Shown here piece after piece: positions 23,935 through 36,011 of a DNA stretch of 64,000 bases; position 1 is the first letter of the stretch, and each line of letters opens with the position of its first letter. The stretch spans positions 51,464,970 to 51,528,969 of the forward strand of contig NC_052505.1 in NCBI RefSeq assembly GCF_014356525.2, in the 5' to 3' direction. Origin of the DNA: Nilaparvata lugens (taxonomy: Eukaryota; Arthropoda; Insecta; Hemiptera; Delphacidae). The notes below the pieces were generated by a model. That model was given only the letters and a program-made list of their open reading frames with translations, was not told where the DNA came from and did no database searches. Made by a program: the position numbers and the translations under genes.

Positions 23935-25655
23935 CTGGGTGATTCATAATTATGGTAAAATATTTTAATACATGATAGTAGAGGTAAAAATAAGAAAAAA
24001 GTTCATATAAACATATATCCATAAACACTTCATTAGCGAGCTATACAGGGTGAAAGATTTCGGCCGGAATTCAGTTCCTCTGGTGAAATACACCAAAGCT
24101 GAATTGTTTGGGGACTAGAATTTTAAAAACTTATGCTGGATTCATATGGAAAAATATCTGAAAAATTGAATAAAACTAGTCTGGAAGCTGTAGTGTGAGT
24201 AGTTTTTGAGAAAAAAGTTGAAATATGCAAAAAATCTGAGTAGAAAAACACAGACTTCTACGTTTGATGCCCAATAACTTTCTTTAATGACCAGTAAACA
24301 AATAATTTTTCGCAATAAAAATTGTAGAGAATTTAATTCTGAGAAGAATCATGTAAGCTGTGTAAACTAAATTTAAATGAAAGTTGAATAAAATGTATTC
24401 TTATGTGGTACATTACACCACAAAAATTTGCTGTTTTATGAGGAGAGAACTAATAACTCATAAGATGTAGCTGATAGCAAATAGAATATTTGGTTTTTTA
24501 TGAAAAGTTTTTTTTTATATGGAAGTAGCATATCTAAATGACATTAAACTTATACCAAAAGACTAGTAGATTATGCCATAAGGCCTGGGAGGAAGCTCAA
24601 ACAGAAGTAGATGATCTATGATTCCTACCCAAATGTTTACTGAAAACTGATGTTGTGAAAGATCAGGATTGATGGAATGAGGATTCTCAGCTGCCCAAAT
24701 ATGTTGGTTGTGGACGTTAACGATAGCTGTTCTTGGAGAGTGTGCCTCGTTGGTAAATAAAATGGTTGTTAAAAAATTTGGGTAAACAAGTTTTACTGGA
24801 AACCATCGGCAAATACCAGCACAGGGTATACAGTCTTGTGGCAATAGAGTATGAACTTTCTGGAGGTGGTATGAATGTAATTGTTGCTATTTTAGTTTCC
24901 TCCAAATAATAGATTGATGGACATTAAACTGCACTGACAATTCTCTTGTGCTCTTCTCTGGATGTTCATAAATTTCATTAAGAACTTGTTCTTCCAACCA
25001 ACAGTCATAGTAGATCAGGGTCTGCCTGCATAAATGTGCTCTTTGGATATCAAAGAATCTGTTTCAGACAGATGTTGATGAATAGTGGCAAAAAAACTTG
25101 AACTTGGACATACTCGGTTGGGAAAGTTCTCTTGATACAAATGTCTTGCTTCAGTACTATTACAGTAGTGTCCCATTCCATATATTAAATGCATGTCAGC
25201 TTATTCAGAGTATGAATAATGTCTAAGATTACCTGCCATTTTTTAAAAGTTAGCACTTAACACAAAAGCAGAGTGAATGGTTACAAATAACTGGTTAATA
25301 GATTGAACAAAAAACACAGCATGGTTACAGTAGCCCTAACTTACAGTTTGTTTTTTTTTTGTTCAACAGTGAACTAAAATATTTCTGAAAATAATTTTCA
25401 GCTGATAATTTCTTTCAAATATTTTCTTATTTAAAACATAATAAATCAGATGTTTTGGATTAGCTATTATTGAAATCCATGTTTTATTTGCAATCAGCTA
25501 CAACCTATGAGTTATTAGTTCTCTCCTCATAAAACAGCAAATTTTTGTGGTGTAATGTACTACATAAGAATACATTTTATTCAATTTTTATTTAAATTTA
25601 GTTTACAGCTTACATAATTCTTTTCAGAATTAAATTCTCTACAATTTTTTCAGAA
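23935..25655. mobile_element. Long-TIR mariner-like element, copy 2 (internally deleted, right end truncated)
   Basis: The left end TACTGGGTGATTCATAATTA and the following several hundred bp match copy 1 (28498-31022). The right arm stops at about 25655, where the DUF8207-type gene resumes. Transposase remnants on the minus strand (about 25232 to 24563) cover the N-terminal region and the first catalytic segment (NEAHSPR, NVHNQHIWAAENP) but end at PPRPYGIIY. The second and third catalytic Asp region has been deleted, so this copy is non-autonomous. It separates the DUF8207-type gene from the phospholipase gene. Confidence 0.8.
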
Positions 25656-26192
25656 TTGTGTCCAGTGTGTCCTGCTAGTTTAGAATTTACTAACAACTCT
25701 AATCTTTCACATAATTCATTTGGATCATCCCAATAGACATAATTCTTTTCCATTTTCTTTTTTGGTAATTCACACACATTCCTCCTCTACCAGAGATAGG
25801 TTTCTTCTCAGATATCTTTGGAGGAAATAAAGTTTTGATTATACTTGTGTATTTATACTCATGATTCCTTTTAACACTTCCAAACTATCAAGATGAACTC
25901 TAGTTATTTCAAGTATTCGTTTATAGGTTTTTAAATCTTTCCTACCATAAATAAATGTATCTGGTACTGCTTTGAATAGTAATTCCAATAGACCATGTGT
26001 GAGAGTAAATGAATGTTGGTTATCAATTATAGTATCATAATTTTCAAATTTCACTACTTTATCACCAATTTGCCACTCATCAATATCGGGGTTGAAGTGA
26101 ACACCATATATATTACCTCTTTTTGTTGATCTCATGAAATTGTCTATATAAGTAGATACACTGCACCTACGTGCTGTCACGATGAATATCAT
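25655..26192 (-). pseudogene. DUF8207-type protein, C-terminal part, block B
   Basis: Minus-strand coding trace with YGVHFNPDIDEWQIGDKVV, FTLTHGLLELLFKAVPDTF, DLKTYKRILEITRVHLDS and, after a frame break near 25840, YVYWDDPNELCERLELLV and LAGHTGH. Each has a counterpart in the block A protein at 16739-17248. It is cut off from its N-terminal part (28066-28497) by the GC-rich insert at about 26195-28065. It is cut at its own C-terminus by the mariner-like copy 2. It is a broken gene. Confidence 0.75.
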
Positions 26193-26194
26193 AA

Positions 26195-28065
26195 CTAGTG
26201 AGGGGAATTGAGTTTAGGGATTGTTCTAAAGACGCTTGGTTATCTCTTGATGAAATCGCAGAGTCCAACGAGCAGCCCAGCTGCTGGGCTACCGCTCAGC
26301 AGTGCTGCGCATCCTTACTCCCCCTCTCCTTCTTGGCCACTGAGGGAGGCTCGTGGAGGGCTAGTTGGAGAGAGTCGAGTGCAGGTGTCCAGTGCGAGCA
26401 GTCGACAGAGTGAAGGAAGCAGCGCGCAGCTAGCAACATAGTACATCTCATATCCTGAGTGTACTCTGGACATCTAAGACACTGGAAGCTCCGAGATTCA
26501 GCACTCACATGGGTGAGTGTTGTTTGACCATTTCGATGACTTTGGGCAGCAACCTGCCTGTTTCAACCAGTAGTGACACATCAGGTTTTGGTTAAAACCT
26601 GGCTGTACCCTGGTACATCATCGCGGGAACCAGGAATAGCAGAAGGACCTCGAGAAAGGCCAGGGAAGGCCTTTCCTTCGACTCTGCGGCACGATCCTGA
26701 CCCCAGAAAGACACCCAGTGCCCAAAATTTGGTATCCGGTGACCAGAGGTGAAGTCTGGTGCATGGGCTCCTATAGCTTGCTGATTCGCCTTCAAATAGC
26801 AGGAGGACCTCGAGAAAGGCCAGGGAAGGCCTTTCCTTTGACTCCGCAGCACGATCCTGACCCCAAGAAGACACCCGGTGCCCGAGATTTGGGACCCGGT
26901 GACCAGAGGTGAAGTCTGGTGCGCGGGCTCCTATAGCTTGCTGATTCACTTTCGAATAGCAGGAGGACCTCGAGAAAGGCTAGGGAAGGCCTTTCCTTCG
27001 ACTCCACAGCACGATCCTGACCCCAAGAAGACACCCGGTGCCCGAGATTTGGGACCCGGTGACCAGAGGTGAAGTCTGGTGCGCGGGCTCCTATAGCTTG
27101 CTGATTCACTTTCGAATAGCAGGAGGACCTCGAGAAAGGCTAGGGGAGGCCTTTCCTTCAACTCCGCGGCACGATCCTGACCCCAGGAAGACACCCGGTG
27201 CCCGAGATTTGGGACCCAGTGACCAGAGGTCAAGTCTGGTGTGCGGGCTCCTATAGCTTGCTGATTCGCCTTCAAATAGCAGAAGGACCTCGAGAAAGGC
27301 CAGGGAAGGCCTTTCCTTCAACTCTGCGGCACGATCCTGACCCCAAGAAGACACCCAGTGCCCGAGATTTGAGACCCGGTGAACAGAGGTGAAGTCTGGT
27401 GCGCGGGCTCCTACAGCTTGCTGATTTGCTTTCAAATAGCAGGAGGACCTCGAGAAAGGCCAGGGGAGGCCTTTCCTTCGACTCCGTGGCACGATCCTGA
27501 CCCCAGGAAGACACCCGGTGCCCGAGATTTGGGACCCGGTGACCAGAGGTGAAGTCTGGTGTGCGGGCTCCTATAGCTTGCTGATTCGCCTTTGAATAGC
27601 AAGAGGACCTCGAGAAAGGCCAGGGAAGGCCTTTCCTTCGACTCCGCGGCACGATCCTAACCCCAGGAAGACACCCGGTGCCCGAGATTAGGGACCTGGT
27701 GACTGACTTCAGCAATCAGTTTCAAGGCTCTCAAACCCTGCTATTTCTGATCCCAATAGCAGGAAGACATCTAGTAGCAATCGGGAACGTTACTCCCATA
27801 ACAGAGACCCCCTCATGGTGGACACCAGATCGTTCCTATTCCTCTCACTCCATGCCCAACCCTGTTAGGCAGTGCGAAAGCACGGCCCCTCTTACCTAAA
27901 AGAGGGAAACATTTCTCTAAGGTGCTCAAGACCCTGTTTCAACCCCCGACTCGAACGAGGGTGGTTGGCGGATGCCCCACCAAGACTCCCGTCCCCTGCT
28001 GCGGCCCAACCCAGTCGCCGACTGAGTCTAGCCGGCCCAGAGCGACACTGGGAATTCTGGTAGAA
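26195..28065. mobile_element. GC-rich insert of unknown class carrying a 160-bp satellite
   Basis: About 1.87 kb of much higher GC content than its neighbours lies between two halves of one DUF8207-type gene, so it is an insertion. I see no transposase, RT or clear terminal repeats, and could not define a target duplication. The boundaries are estimates from where the coding traces stop. Its centre is the satellite described separately. Confidence 0.5.
26600..27766. repeat. Exact 160-bp satellite, 7 copies
   Basis: GGACCTCGAG begins at 26645, 26805, 26965, 27125, 27285, 27445 and 27605, always 160 bp apart with no indels. Copies differ by about 5-10 percent. Since 160 is not a multiple of 3, open frames rotate, giving overlapping spurious ORFs on both strands (about 26581-27715). 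The unit contains a CCTCGAGAAAGGC(C/T)AGGG motif and GACCCGGTGACCAGAGG. Confidence 0.97.
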
Positions 28066-28497
28066 GAAGGTGTGGGCAAAAATCTACTCAGAGTGCAGAT
28101 GATTTTAGTCTTTGAAGACTTGTATCAAATATATTTCTTAAACCATGTTCTTTATTTGATTCTTCTTCTACTGATACTTCTCCATCATTATCATCATCTA
28201 CTCCATTTTCTTCTTCATCTTCTAATTCTTCATCATCCAATTCTTCATCGTCTAATTCTTCTTCTTTTTCCTTTTCAATAGTTGCTTCTAGAAAAGGTTG
28301 TTTCAATGATTCTGTAATAGGTTTAGATTGTTTTTGAATTTTTTCCTCCTCACTTGCTACATCACCTGATAATTGACAGTGGTTTTGGAGTATTGAATCA
28401 TGCAGTTGTCTAATATTTTTCTTGAGTGCACTCAACTCTTTCAAATCTTTCCTATACATTTTTATATTACTGTACAAATTTATCAAAACCAATTCTA
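28066..28497 (-). pseudogene. DUF8207-type protein, N-terminal coiled-coil/acidic part, block B
   Basis: Minus-strand frame with a helical N-terminus (MYRKDLKELSALKKNIRQLH) followed by KPITESLKQPFLEATIE and a Glu/Asp-rich run (EELDDEELDDEELEDEEENG). It parallels block A: basic helix, KPI.. segment, acidic tract. The acidic tract here is only about 35 residues, against a 760-bp expansion in block A. The first residues of the open frame come from the mariner-like terminus at 28498, so the true start is lost. The downstream end meets the GC-rich insert. Confidence 0.7.
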
Positions 28498-31022
28498 CAG
28501 GGTGATTCATAATTATGGTAAAATAATCAAATATAATTTATATATGTGATAGTAGAGGTGAAAATAAGGAAAATGTTCTCATAGACATATATCCATAAAC
28601 ACTTCATTAGCGAGCTATACAGGGTGAAAGATTTCGCCCGGAATTAATTTCCTCTGGTGAAATACACCAATGCTGAATTGTTTGGGGACTAGTTTTTAAA
28701 AAACGTATGGTGGATTCATATGGAAAAATATCTGGAAAATTGAATAAAACTAGTCTGGAAGCTGTAGTATGAGTAGTTTTTGAGAAAAGAGTTAAAATAT
28801 GCAAGAAATCTACGTAGAAAAACACAGACTTCTACATTTGATGCCCAATAACTTTCTTTAATGACCAGTAAACAAGAAGAATTTTTAAATAAAAATTGTA
28901 GAGAATTTAATTCTGAAAAGAATCATGTAAGCTGTGCAAACTAAATTCAGATAAAAGTTGAATAAAATGTATTCTAATGTAGTACATTACACCACAAAAA
29001 TTTGCTGTTTTATGAGGAGAGAACTAATAACTCATAGGTTTGAGCTGATTTCAAATAAAACATGGATTTTAATAACAGCTGTTCCAAAACAGCTGATCTA
29101 TTTTGTTTTGAATAAGAAAATATTCAAAAGGAATTATCAGCTGAAAATTATTTTCAGAAATATTTTAGCTCACTGTTGAACAAAACAACAAACTGTAAGT
29201 TAGGCCTACTGTAACTGCACTGTGTTTTTTGTTTAATTTATTAACCAGTTATTTGTAACCATTTCACTTTGCTTTTTTTGTGTTGAGTGTTAACTTTTCA
29301 AAAAACGGCAGGTAACTTTAGACATTATTCATACTCAGAATTAGCTGACATGCATTTAATGTATGGGATGGGACACAGTAATAGAACTGAAGCAAGATGT
29401 TTGTATCAAGAAAACTTTCCTAACCGAGTATGTCCAAGTTCGAGGTTTTTTGGCACTATTCATCAAAGTCTGTCTGAAACAGGTTCTTTGATGTCCAAAG
29501 AGCACATTTATGCAGGCAGACCCCGATCCACTTGGACTGTTGAGTTGAAGGAACAATTTCTTAATGTAATTTATGAAGATCCAGAGAAGAGCACGAGAGA
29601 ATTGCCAGTGCAATTTAATGTCAATCAATCTATTAGTTTGAGGATCCTAAAAGAGCAACAATTACATCTATACCACCTCCAGAAAGTTCATACTCTATTG
29701 CCATGAGACTGTATTCCCCGTGCTGGTATTTGCAATGGTTTTTAGAAAAACTTGTTAACCCAAACTTTTAAACAACTGTTTCATTTACTGACAAGGCACA
29801 CTTTACAAGAACTGCTATGGTTAACGTCCACAACCAACATATTTGGGCAGCTGACAATCCTCATGCCATCAATCCTAATCATCCACAACATCAGTTTTCA
29901 GTAAACATTTGGGCAGGAATCATAGGAGATCATCTACTTCTGTTCAAGCTTCCTCCCAGGCTTAATGGCATAATCTACTTAAACTTTTTGAGAGAGGAGC
30001 TATTTATCTTACTTGAAGATGTGCCTCTTCAGTTGCGCCAATACATTTGGTTTATGCATGATGGAGATCCAGCACACTTCAGTGTTGCTGTTCGTGAACA
30101 CAAACACCTGAATCACAGGTTTCCAAATCAATGGATAGGCCGAGGTGGGCCAGTACCATGGCCAGCTAGGTCACCACACTTGAACCCTTTGGATTTTTAT
30201 CTTTAGGACACTTGAAAACCTTAGTATACAATACTCTGATTGATACAATTGAAGAATTTTGAACGGAATAGGAATGATAATAATTGAAGCAGACTCCTGG
30301 AATATTTGAACGGGTCCAACAATCGATGGGAAGACGTCTGAACATATGCATTAAGAACAACGGAGGTCACTTTGATCATCATCTTTAGTATTTTGGTATA
30401 AGTTTAATGTCATTTAGATAATATGTTACTTTCATATAGGAATCAAACTTTCCATAAAAAACCGAATATTTTATTTGGAATCAGCTACAACCTATAAGCT
30501 ATACGTTCTCTCCTCATGAAACAGCAAATTTTTGTGGTGTAATGTACTACATAAGAATACATTTTATTCAACTATTATTTAAATTTATTCTACACAGCTT
30601 ACATCATTCTTTTCAGAATTAAACTCTCTACAATTGTTATTTCAAAAAATTATATGTTTACTGGTCATTAAAGAAAGTTATTAGGCATCAAACGTAGAAG
30701 TCCGTGTTTTTCTACATACATTTCTTGCAAATTTTAACTTTTTTCTCAAGAACTACTCACACTACAGCTTCCAGGCTAGTTTTATTCAATTTTTCAGATA
30801 TTTTTCCATATGAATCCACCATACGTTTATTTAAAAACTAGTCCCCAAACAATTCAGCATCAGTGTTTTTCACCAGAGGAACTGAAATCCGGGCGAAATC
30901 TTTCACTCTGTATAGCTCGCTAATGAAGCGTTTATGGATATATGTTTATAAGAACTTTTCTTCTTATTTTTACCTCTACTATCATGTATTGAATTATTTT
31001 ACCATAATTATGAATCACCCTG
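28498..31022. mobile_element. Long-TIR mariner-like element, copy 1
   Basis: The ends read CAGGGTGATTCATAATTATG and its inverse. Inverted similarity continues for about 560 bp on each side (28498-29060 and 30466-31022), very long for this superfamily. A TA precedes the left end; the right flank reads CA, so the duplication is imperfect. A transposase remnant lies between the arms. The element sits at the start of the block B DUF8207-type gene, just after the ATPase gene. Confidence 0.85.
29287..30388 (+). pseudogene. Tc1/mariner-superfamily transposase (DUF4817-like N-terminus), copy 1
   Basis: The N-terminal helix-turn-helix-like region (YSYSELADMHLMYGMG, YQENFPNRVCPSSRFF) is followed by the catalytic part. 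First Asp segment FTDKAHFTR; second, YIWFMHDGDPAHFS; third, PWPARSPHLNPLDFYL. Counting from the HD Asp to the PLD Asp gives 43 intervening residues, slightly more than the 41 I count in the intact element at 61.6 kb. The gene is broken by a TGA after 29704, further stops near 29745-29770, a TAG at about 30204 and a frame change after it. A C-terminal NNGGHFDHHL ends at 30388. GTG is the first codon of the open frame; the original ATG is uncertain. Confidence 0.75.
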
Positions 31023-31024
31023 CA

Positions 31025-31203
31025 TATCATTCTACCATTAATTCTAGTACACTCTTTGTTTATAACTAGAAATGTGTTATTATTTTTTTCCAAGCTTGAG
31101 CACACATTTCTTCAAATTCTCTCTTATTCATATCAGGATAAATATGATCAAAATATATGTGTGTTAAATTACGATTATCTTATTTAAATAGAACAATCAA
31201 GTT
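31025..31203 (-). pseudogene. A32-like ATPase, C-terminal part, block B
   Basis: Minus-strand trace with NLTHIYFDHIYPDMNKREFE and EMCAQAWK, typical of the segment after the ATPase core. A TAA lies just before DNRN. The reading frame continues exactly that of 36282-36775 if the LINE between them is ignored. The mariner-like copy 1 begins just beyond its end. Confidence 0.7.
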
Positions 31204-31446
31204 CAGTTATCGCAAATGAAGAGATAGAAATGTTTTGAAAGCTCTGTAAAAGAACGTAATTTATGAAGGATTTTAGTGATATTTTGCTGCAGTAGGTGTG
31301 TGAATAGAGTTGCTTTTGATAGTTTGATCAGGTGTGTTTCATTAAAAGGTGACAAATAGTCTGAGAAAACAGCATTTTTTACAAAAATTAAACGTGTTTG
31401 TTCAGATTTTTGTGAAAGGTTGATTATCAAAGTTGTGTTATCTACA

Positions 31447-32256
31447 ATGAGGCCAACTCGTTCTAATAGTCGACTATCGTCGTCTGATGATAAGAATGTT
31501 GATAAATGTGGTCAACTCGATTTCGCCTCCCTTTCTACAGATGAAAAGTTGGAATTAATTTTAAATGAGGTCACGGCTACGAAAATTGAGCAGAAACCTA
31601 TCATAACATCCATTGAGGATATTCAAAATTCATTAAAGGACTTTAGAGAGGATTTGAATAAACATGATAAGAAATTATCAAACCACTCCGAACTCTTAGA
31701 AAAATTGAACTCGGAAAATTTTAAACTCAAGTGTGATGTTAGCAAACTAAGGGTAGAACTCAATGACACTCAGCAGTATCTAAGAAGAAATACTGTTGAA
31801 ATTACTGGTATACCGGTTCAGAAAGATGACGATACTTCCGTTATTGTTAAAAAACTGTTTTCTGTTCTCAAATTCGATTTTTCACTTGAACTAATTGATA
31901 TTATGCATTCCTTACGAATTAATCCACGCACATCAGACAGCGGCATTGTGATTAAATTTGTGCGACGATCCGATGCTCTTGCTCTCCTAGAACTTTCCAA
32001 GAAGCAAAAGGGTCTTAGAGCTCGTGATTTGGGTTTCAATTCGGAGAATATTGTTTACATCAATCCCTCGCTCACCAAGGAGAATAGACTTCTATTCAAA
32101 AATGCTCGTTTGTTGAAAAAGACTCACAATGTAGAGTATGTCTGGCTAAGAAACTGGAAAATATTGGTTAGAAAAGACAGTGATGATCAAGTGCATGTGA
32201 TAAATAGTCAGGCAGATTTGGAAAAATTTATGAAGAAATTTGAACAAAAATCATAA
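31447..32256 (+). CDS. LINE ORF1 protein (coiled coil plus nucleic-acid-binding domain)
   Basis: ATG at 31447 gives 269 residues without interruption. The first third is Ser/Asp-rich. Roughly residues 55-115 form a heptad-rich coiled coil (LNKHDKKLSNHSELLEKLN, SKLRVELNDTQQYLRRN), followed by VEITGIPVQKDD and an RRM-like/FP-type C-terminal domain (GIVIKFVRRSDALALLELSK, YINPSLTKENRLLFKNARLL). In this LINE group such ORF1 proteins trimerise and bind the element RNA. The frame is open upstream to 31420 but only through a TTG. Being intact while ORF2 is broken suggests fairly recent insertion or chance survival. Confidence 0.8.
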   Translation: MRPTRSNSRLSSSDDKNVDKCGQLDFASLSTDEKLELILNEVTATKIEQKPIITSIEDIQNSLKDFREDLNKHDKKLSNHSELLEKLNSENFKLKCDVSKLRVELNDTQQYLRRNTVEITGIPVQKDDDTSVIVKKLFSVLKFDFSLELIDIMHSLRINPRTSDSGIVIKFVRRSDALALLELSKKQKGLRARDLGFNSENIVYINPSLTKENRLLFKNARLLKKTHNVEYVWLRNWKILVRKDSDDQVHVINSQADLEKFMKKFEQKS

Positions 32257-33042
32257 ACTAGTCTTGAACGATCAGGGATTTTAATTGGTTTTTGATTAGT
32301 GAAAAAATCTGTTGTGTGGGCTTTTATTTCTTTTACAGTTTACTAGTAATTATTTTTATTTCCATGTTTGAATAGGAATAATTAATAGATTTTTAATTTG
32401 ATTCCCGATAATAATATTTCTAAAATGGACGAGATACTTTTTTGTTTACGTGCGGTGTATTGTATTCTTCCATTTGTGCCTTATCTGTTGCTAGTACTGG
32501 TGTTGTGATATTATATACTTTGATGAGCTGTACATATAATAGATCTAATAACAGATAATAGCATTTTATAGCTTACACACGATTACCTCAATCTAAAGAA
32601 GCCATGTTTCAATTTCTGATATCATGATATATTTTGAATAATATGAATACTCACAGTATTGATTGGCTCACTTCCCGTTCTATATTTATTTAATTATTTT
32701 CTATTCAAAATTTTCTGTGTTCATTTTTTTTTTTTTTTTTTTTTTTTTTGAGTGGGTGCGTGAGTCTTACGCAGCTGTAGATGCAAATTATGGAACAATC
32801 TTCTTTCCTTCAAGTACTTGTTAAATAATATTATAGCTAAGGAGCTCATAACGTACGTTGTTTTCTTTCATGATGAGAATACATTATGATCGTGTGTGCG
32901 TGTGTGTGTGTGAATGTGTGATTCTCTCAATCTTTCGTAATATTCCAATCATATCATGTATTATGTGCATATTAAATAATGTATTAATTTTTTTATTTCT
33001 GAATGGAAGAATTAAATAATAATTGTATATTACTGAAGTCTG

Positions 33043-36011
33043 TTGACGAAAGTAAATGACTCTCATATTTCGGGTGGCTTCAATTCGACCACATTTCATC
33101 AGAATATACAAGGAATTAGAGGTAATTTTGATAGCTTCTTAACTTATATCAGTTGTTGGAGTCGCAGGCCTGCAGTTCTGATATTGTCCGAGGTATGGTT
33201 GAACTCAAGTGATGAGGCATCTCAATTCTACATCGATGGTTATGAGCAAATTCCCAGTATTTCCAATTTTACTCTTGCTACTGGTATAATAGCTTACTAC
33301 TCAATTGAATTGTCTGATTTTGTATGTGAAAGTGTAGATGGTTACATCGAGGGTGCGGATTTGATAACTCTGGGATGTAGCTTTTCTAACTACCAATTTA
33401 ATATTTTATGTCTCTATCGCTGGCACGGCTTCAACTTTGAGGGGTTTTTAACAAGTTTCAGCGCTGTACTAGGAAGCTTGCCGGCAGGCGATTCCATCAT
33501 AATTGGTGATATAAATTTGAAAATACTAAATAATGACAATAATGATTATAAAGTTGATGGCTATCTTGATATATTGAGTTTTTACGGTTATGAGCAAATT
33601 ATAAACATGTTTACCAGTGTAACAGATTCTTCTTCCACATACATAGACCATATATATTTCAGATCACAAAATTTTCCCCATTTTGTTAAAGGTACTGTAA
33701 TAGAAAAATCAATAGGTGACCACAAAGTTGTAGCCATAACGCTCAGTTAAAATAATAGGCTAGATAATAAATGTGTTATTGGGGAGAGGGTTACTCTAGA
33801 CTATGGGCGCTTACAGTAAATGTTGCGCTCTCATGACTGGAGTGATGTTCTCTTCAGTGATGACTTAGATTCCAAATTTAATACATTTCTAAACACTTTG
33901 AATGAATATATTGAATGTTCTAAATCCTCTAGAATAATAGTGGCAAGAGAGACACATTTAAGAAAACTTAAACCCTGGATAACAAATGGTTTATGTGAAG
34001 CAATCCATTCCCGAGATAAATTGATTAAAAAAGTTAGAAGAAATCCAGAAAATACTCAAATGAAAGCCAAATTGAAATCATTTTCCAAGAAAATCGAATC
34101 CTTGATCAGAATAGGAAAAGAGAAATATTATTCCACAATTAATGACCTGCCACCTCAAAAAAAGTGGTCTATCTTGAATAAATTATGTGGTAACTCTAAT
34201 AAGAAAAGTAGTAACAATAAATTTTAAATTGAACATGGTAATAATATTATAATGGATCCTTGTGATTTGGCCAATCTTTTCAATAGGTTTTTTGTTGATT
34301 TCTCTAAAGAAGTAGCATCTTCAGTCACAAACGGTGCTGATCAGGAGTTGGGAGAGACTGACGATTTCTTTCAAATTCTCCACTGCCCACATTCTATTTT
34401 TTTTGAGCCAGTAACATATGATGAACTCCTCTTGTATATGAACGACTTGAAGCAAGGAAAGGCTCCAGGGGATGATGGTGTATCATCAAAAATGATAAAG
34501 TCTATTGCAACTGTTGTGATTCCCATTCTGATTGATATTTTCAATCATAGTTTATCAAGGGGTGAATTTCCAACAGCAATGGAACTAGCCAAGGTAATTC
34601 CTATTTTTAAAAGTGGTTCAAAATCTCAATTAAACAATTATAGACCAATCTCACTGTTATTGATTTTTCCAAGCTTCTGGAAAGGGTAGTCAAAAAAAGA
34701 ATATTATGCTTTTTAAATTCAACAAATTTTTTTTATGCATGTCAATTTGGTTTCCGTGAAGGTTGTAATACGGAAATGGCTCTTGAGAGCTTCATGTCAA
34801 CATTATATAATAGCCTGAATGCCAGAGTTGCTCCTCCGGTATCTGGTCTTTTCTTAGATATCAGAAAGGCCTTTGATTCAGTTAAACATTCACTACTGCT
34901 TGACAAACTATCCAGGGCTGGTATAAGAGGTGTGCCTCAGAATTAGTTCAGATCATATTTGAGTAAAAGAGTGCAATATGTTGCCCTGGGGGATGCCAAA
35001 AGTGAGATCCTGGAAGTGGACTGTGGGGTCCCGCAGGGTTCAGTACTCGGACCAGTTTCATTTCTCATTTTATAAATGACCTTTTCTCAGGTAATTTTAA
35101 TGGTATTCCAGTTTCCTTTGCAGATGATACTGCTTTCTCTTATCATAATACAGACGTGCAAAACCTAAATAAAATTATGCAAGAAGATCTGAATAGAATG
35201 CTTTCCTGGTTCAATAAGAATGGCCTAGCCCTAAACCTCTCTAAAACTAAATATATATTATTCACATATATTTTGTCTACTCCTTGGCAACTCCTTTACC
35301 CATTAAAATGTTATACAATTTCTTGTAGTCAAATCAATTGTGATTGTGGTAATGTGGCACAAGCTGATTCCATCAGGTATCTAGGTCTGGTAGTGGATGA
35401 GAAACTCTCTTGTCTCATCACATCTGTAAATTAAAAAATTATCTCCACCATATTCTAAAATATTCTAAATAATCTAATTCTACCACCTTAGAAAATTCAT
35501 TCCTTCAGCTGTGCTCAGGCAACTCTATTTTGCTCTGGTGGATTCCAAATCAAGTTATGGCATTAGTTGCTGGGGATCCACCTACAAAACCCATCTAGCA
35601 CCTCTAATTGTGCTTCAAAAAGCCATAGTACGGTGTATGAAGGGTGTGAGCAGGATCGAACACTCTTTTCCTATCTTTCAATTTTTCGATTGTTTGCCAT
35701 TGCGCTATAAATATGTTTTCAATGTCTTATCATCCTTTTACTTGTTATCAGGCAATCGAAGTCGGCAAATGTTCGAGAATGATAATGTATACAGAACTAG
35801 AAGAGTAGTTGAAAATTTAGCTAGACACCCCAGAGTGTATAACACTTTTTTTCAGAAATCCTTTGTATTTTTGGGGCCAACATTTTCCAACTATCTACCT
35901 GATTATATAAGAAATATTGAGAACAGAATACTTTTGAAAAAACAAATATCAAAATGGCTTACTGGATGTCTGCCTGAAACTATTGAGAGTTATTTTTCTG
36001 TAATTATCTGA
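33043..36011 (+). pseudogene. LINE ORF2: endonuclease and reverse transcriptase remnant
   Basis: An APE-type endonuclease comes first: HQNIQGIRGNF, ILSEVWL, IIGDINL, STYIDHIYF and IGDHKVVAITL carry the Asn, Glu, Asp-X-Asn, Asp-His and Asp-His positions. The RT follows: GKAPGDDGVSSKMIKS, YRPISLL, FREGCNTEMAL, LDIRKAFDSVKHSLLLDKL, GVPQGSVLGP, and the catalytic FADDT at 35117-35131. A thumb/C-terminal region lies at 35511-36011. In-frame stops lie at 33748, 33817, 34225 and 34944. Frame changes occur near 34660, 35070 and 35430. The protein would nick the target and prime cDNA synthesis; this copy cannot. Confidence 0.85.

Noticed and set aside
26581..27715. Overlapping ORFs in the 160-bp satellite
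   Set aside because: Open frames rotate because 160 is not divisible by 3 and appear on both strands; no protein is conserved in one frame.
26600..27766. CRISPR-like regular array
   Set aside because: Units are contiguous, all repeat and no unique spacers, in a eukaryotic genome.
32884..33111. Minus-strand ORF with His/Thr repeat
   Set aside because: Created by a GTGTGT microsatellite inside the LINE spacer.
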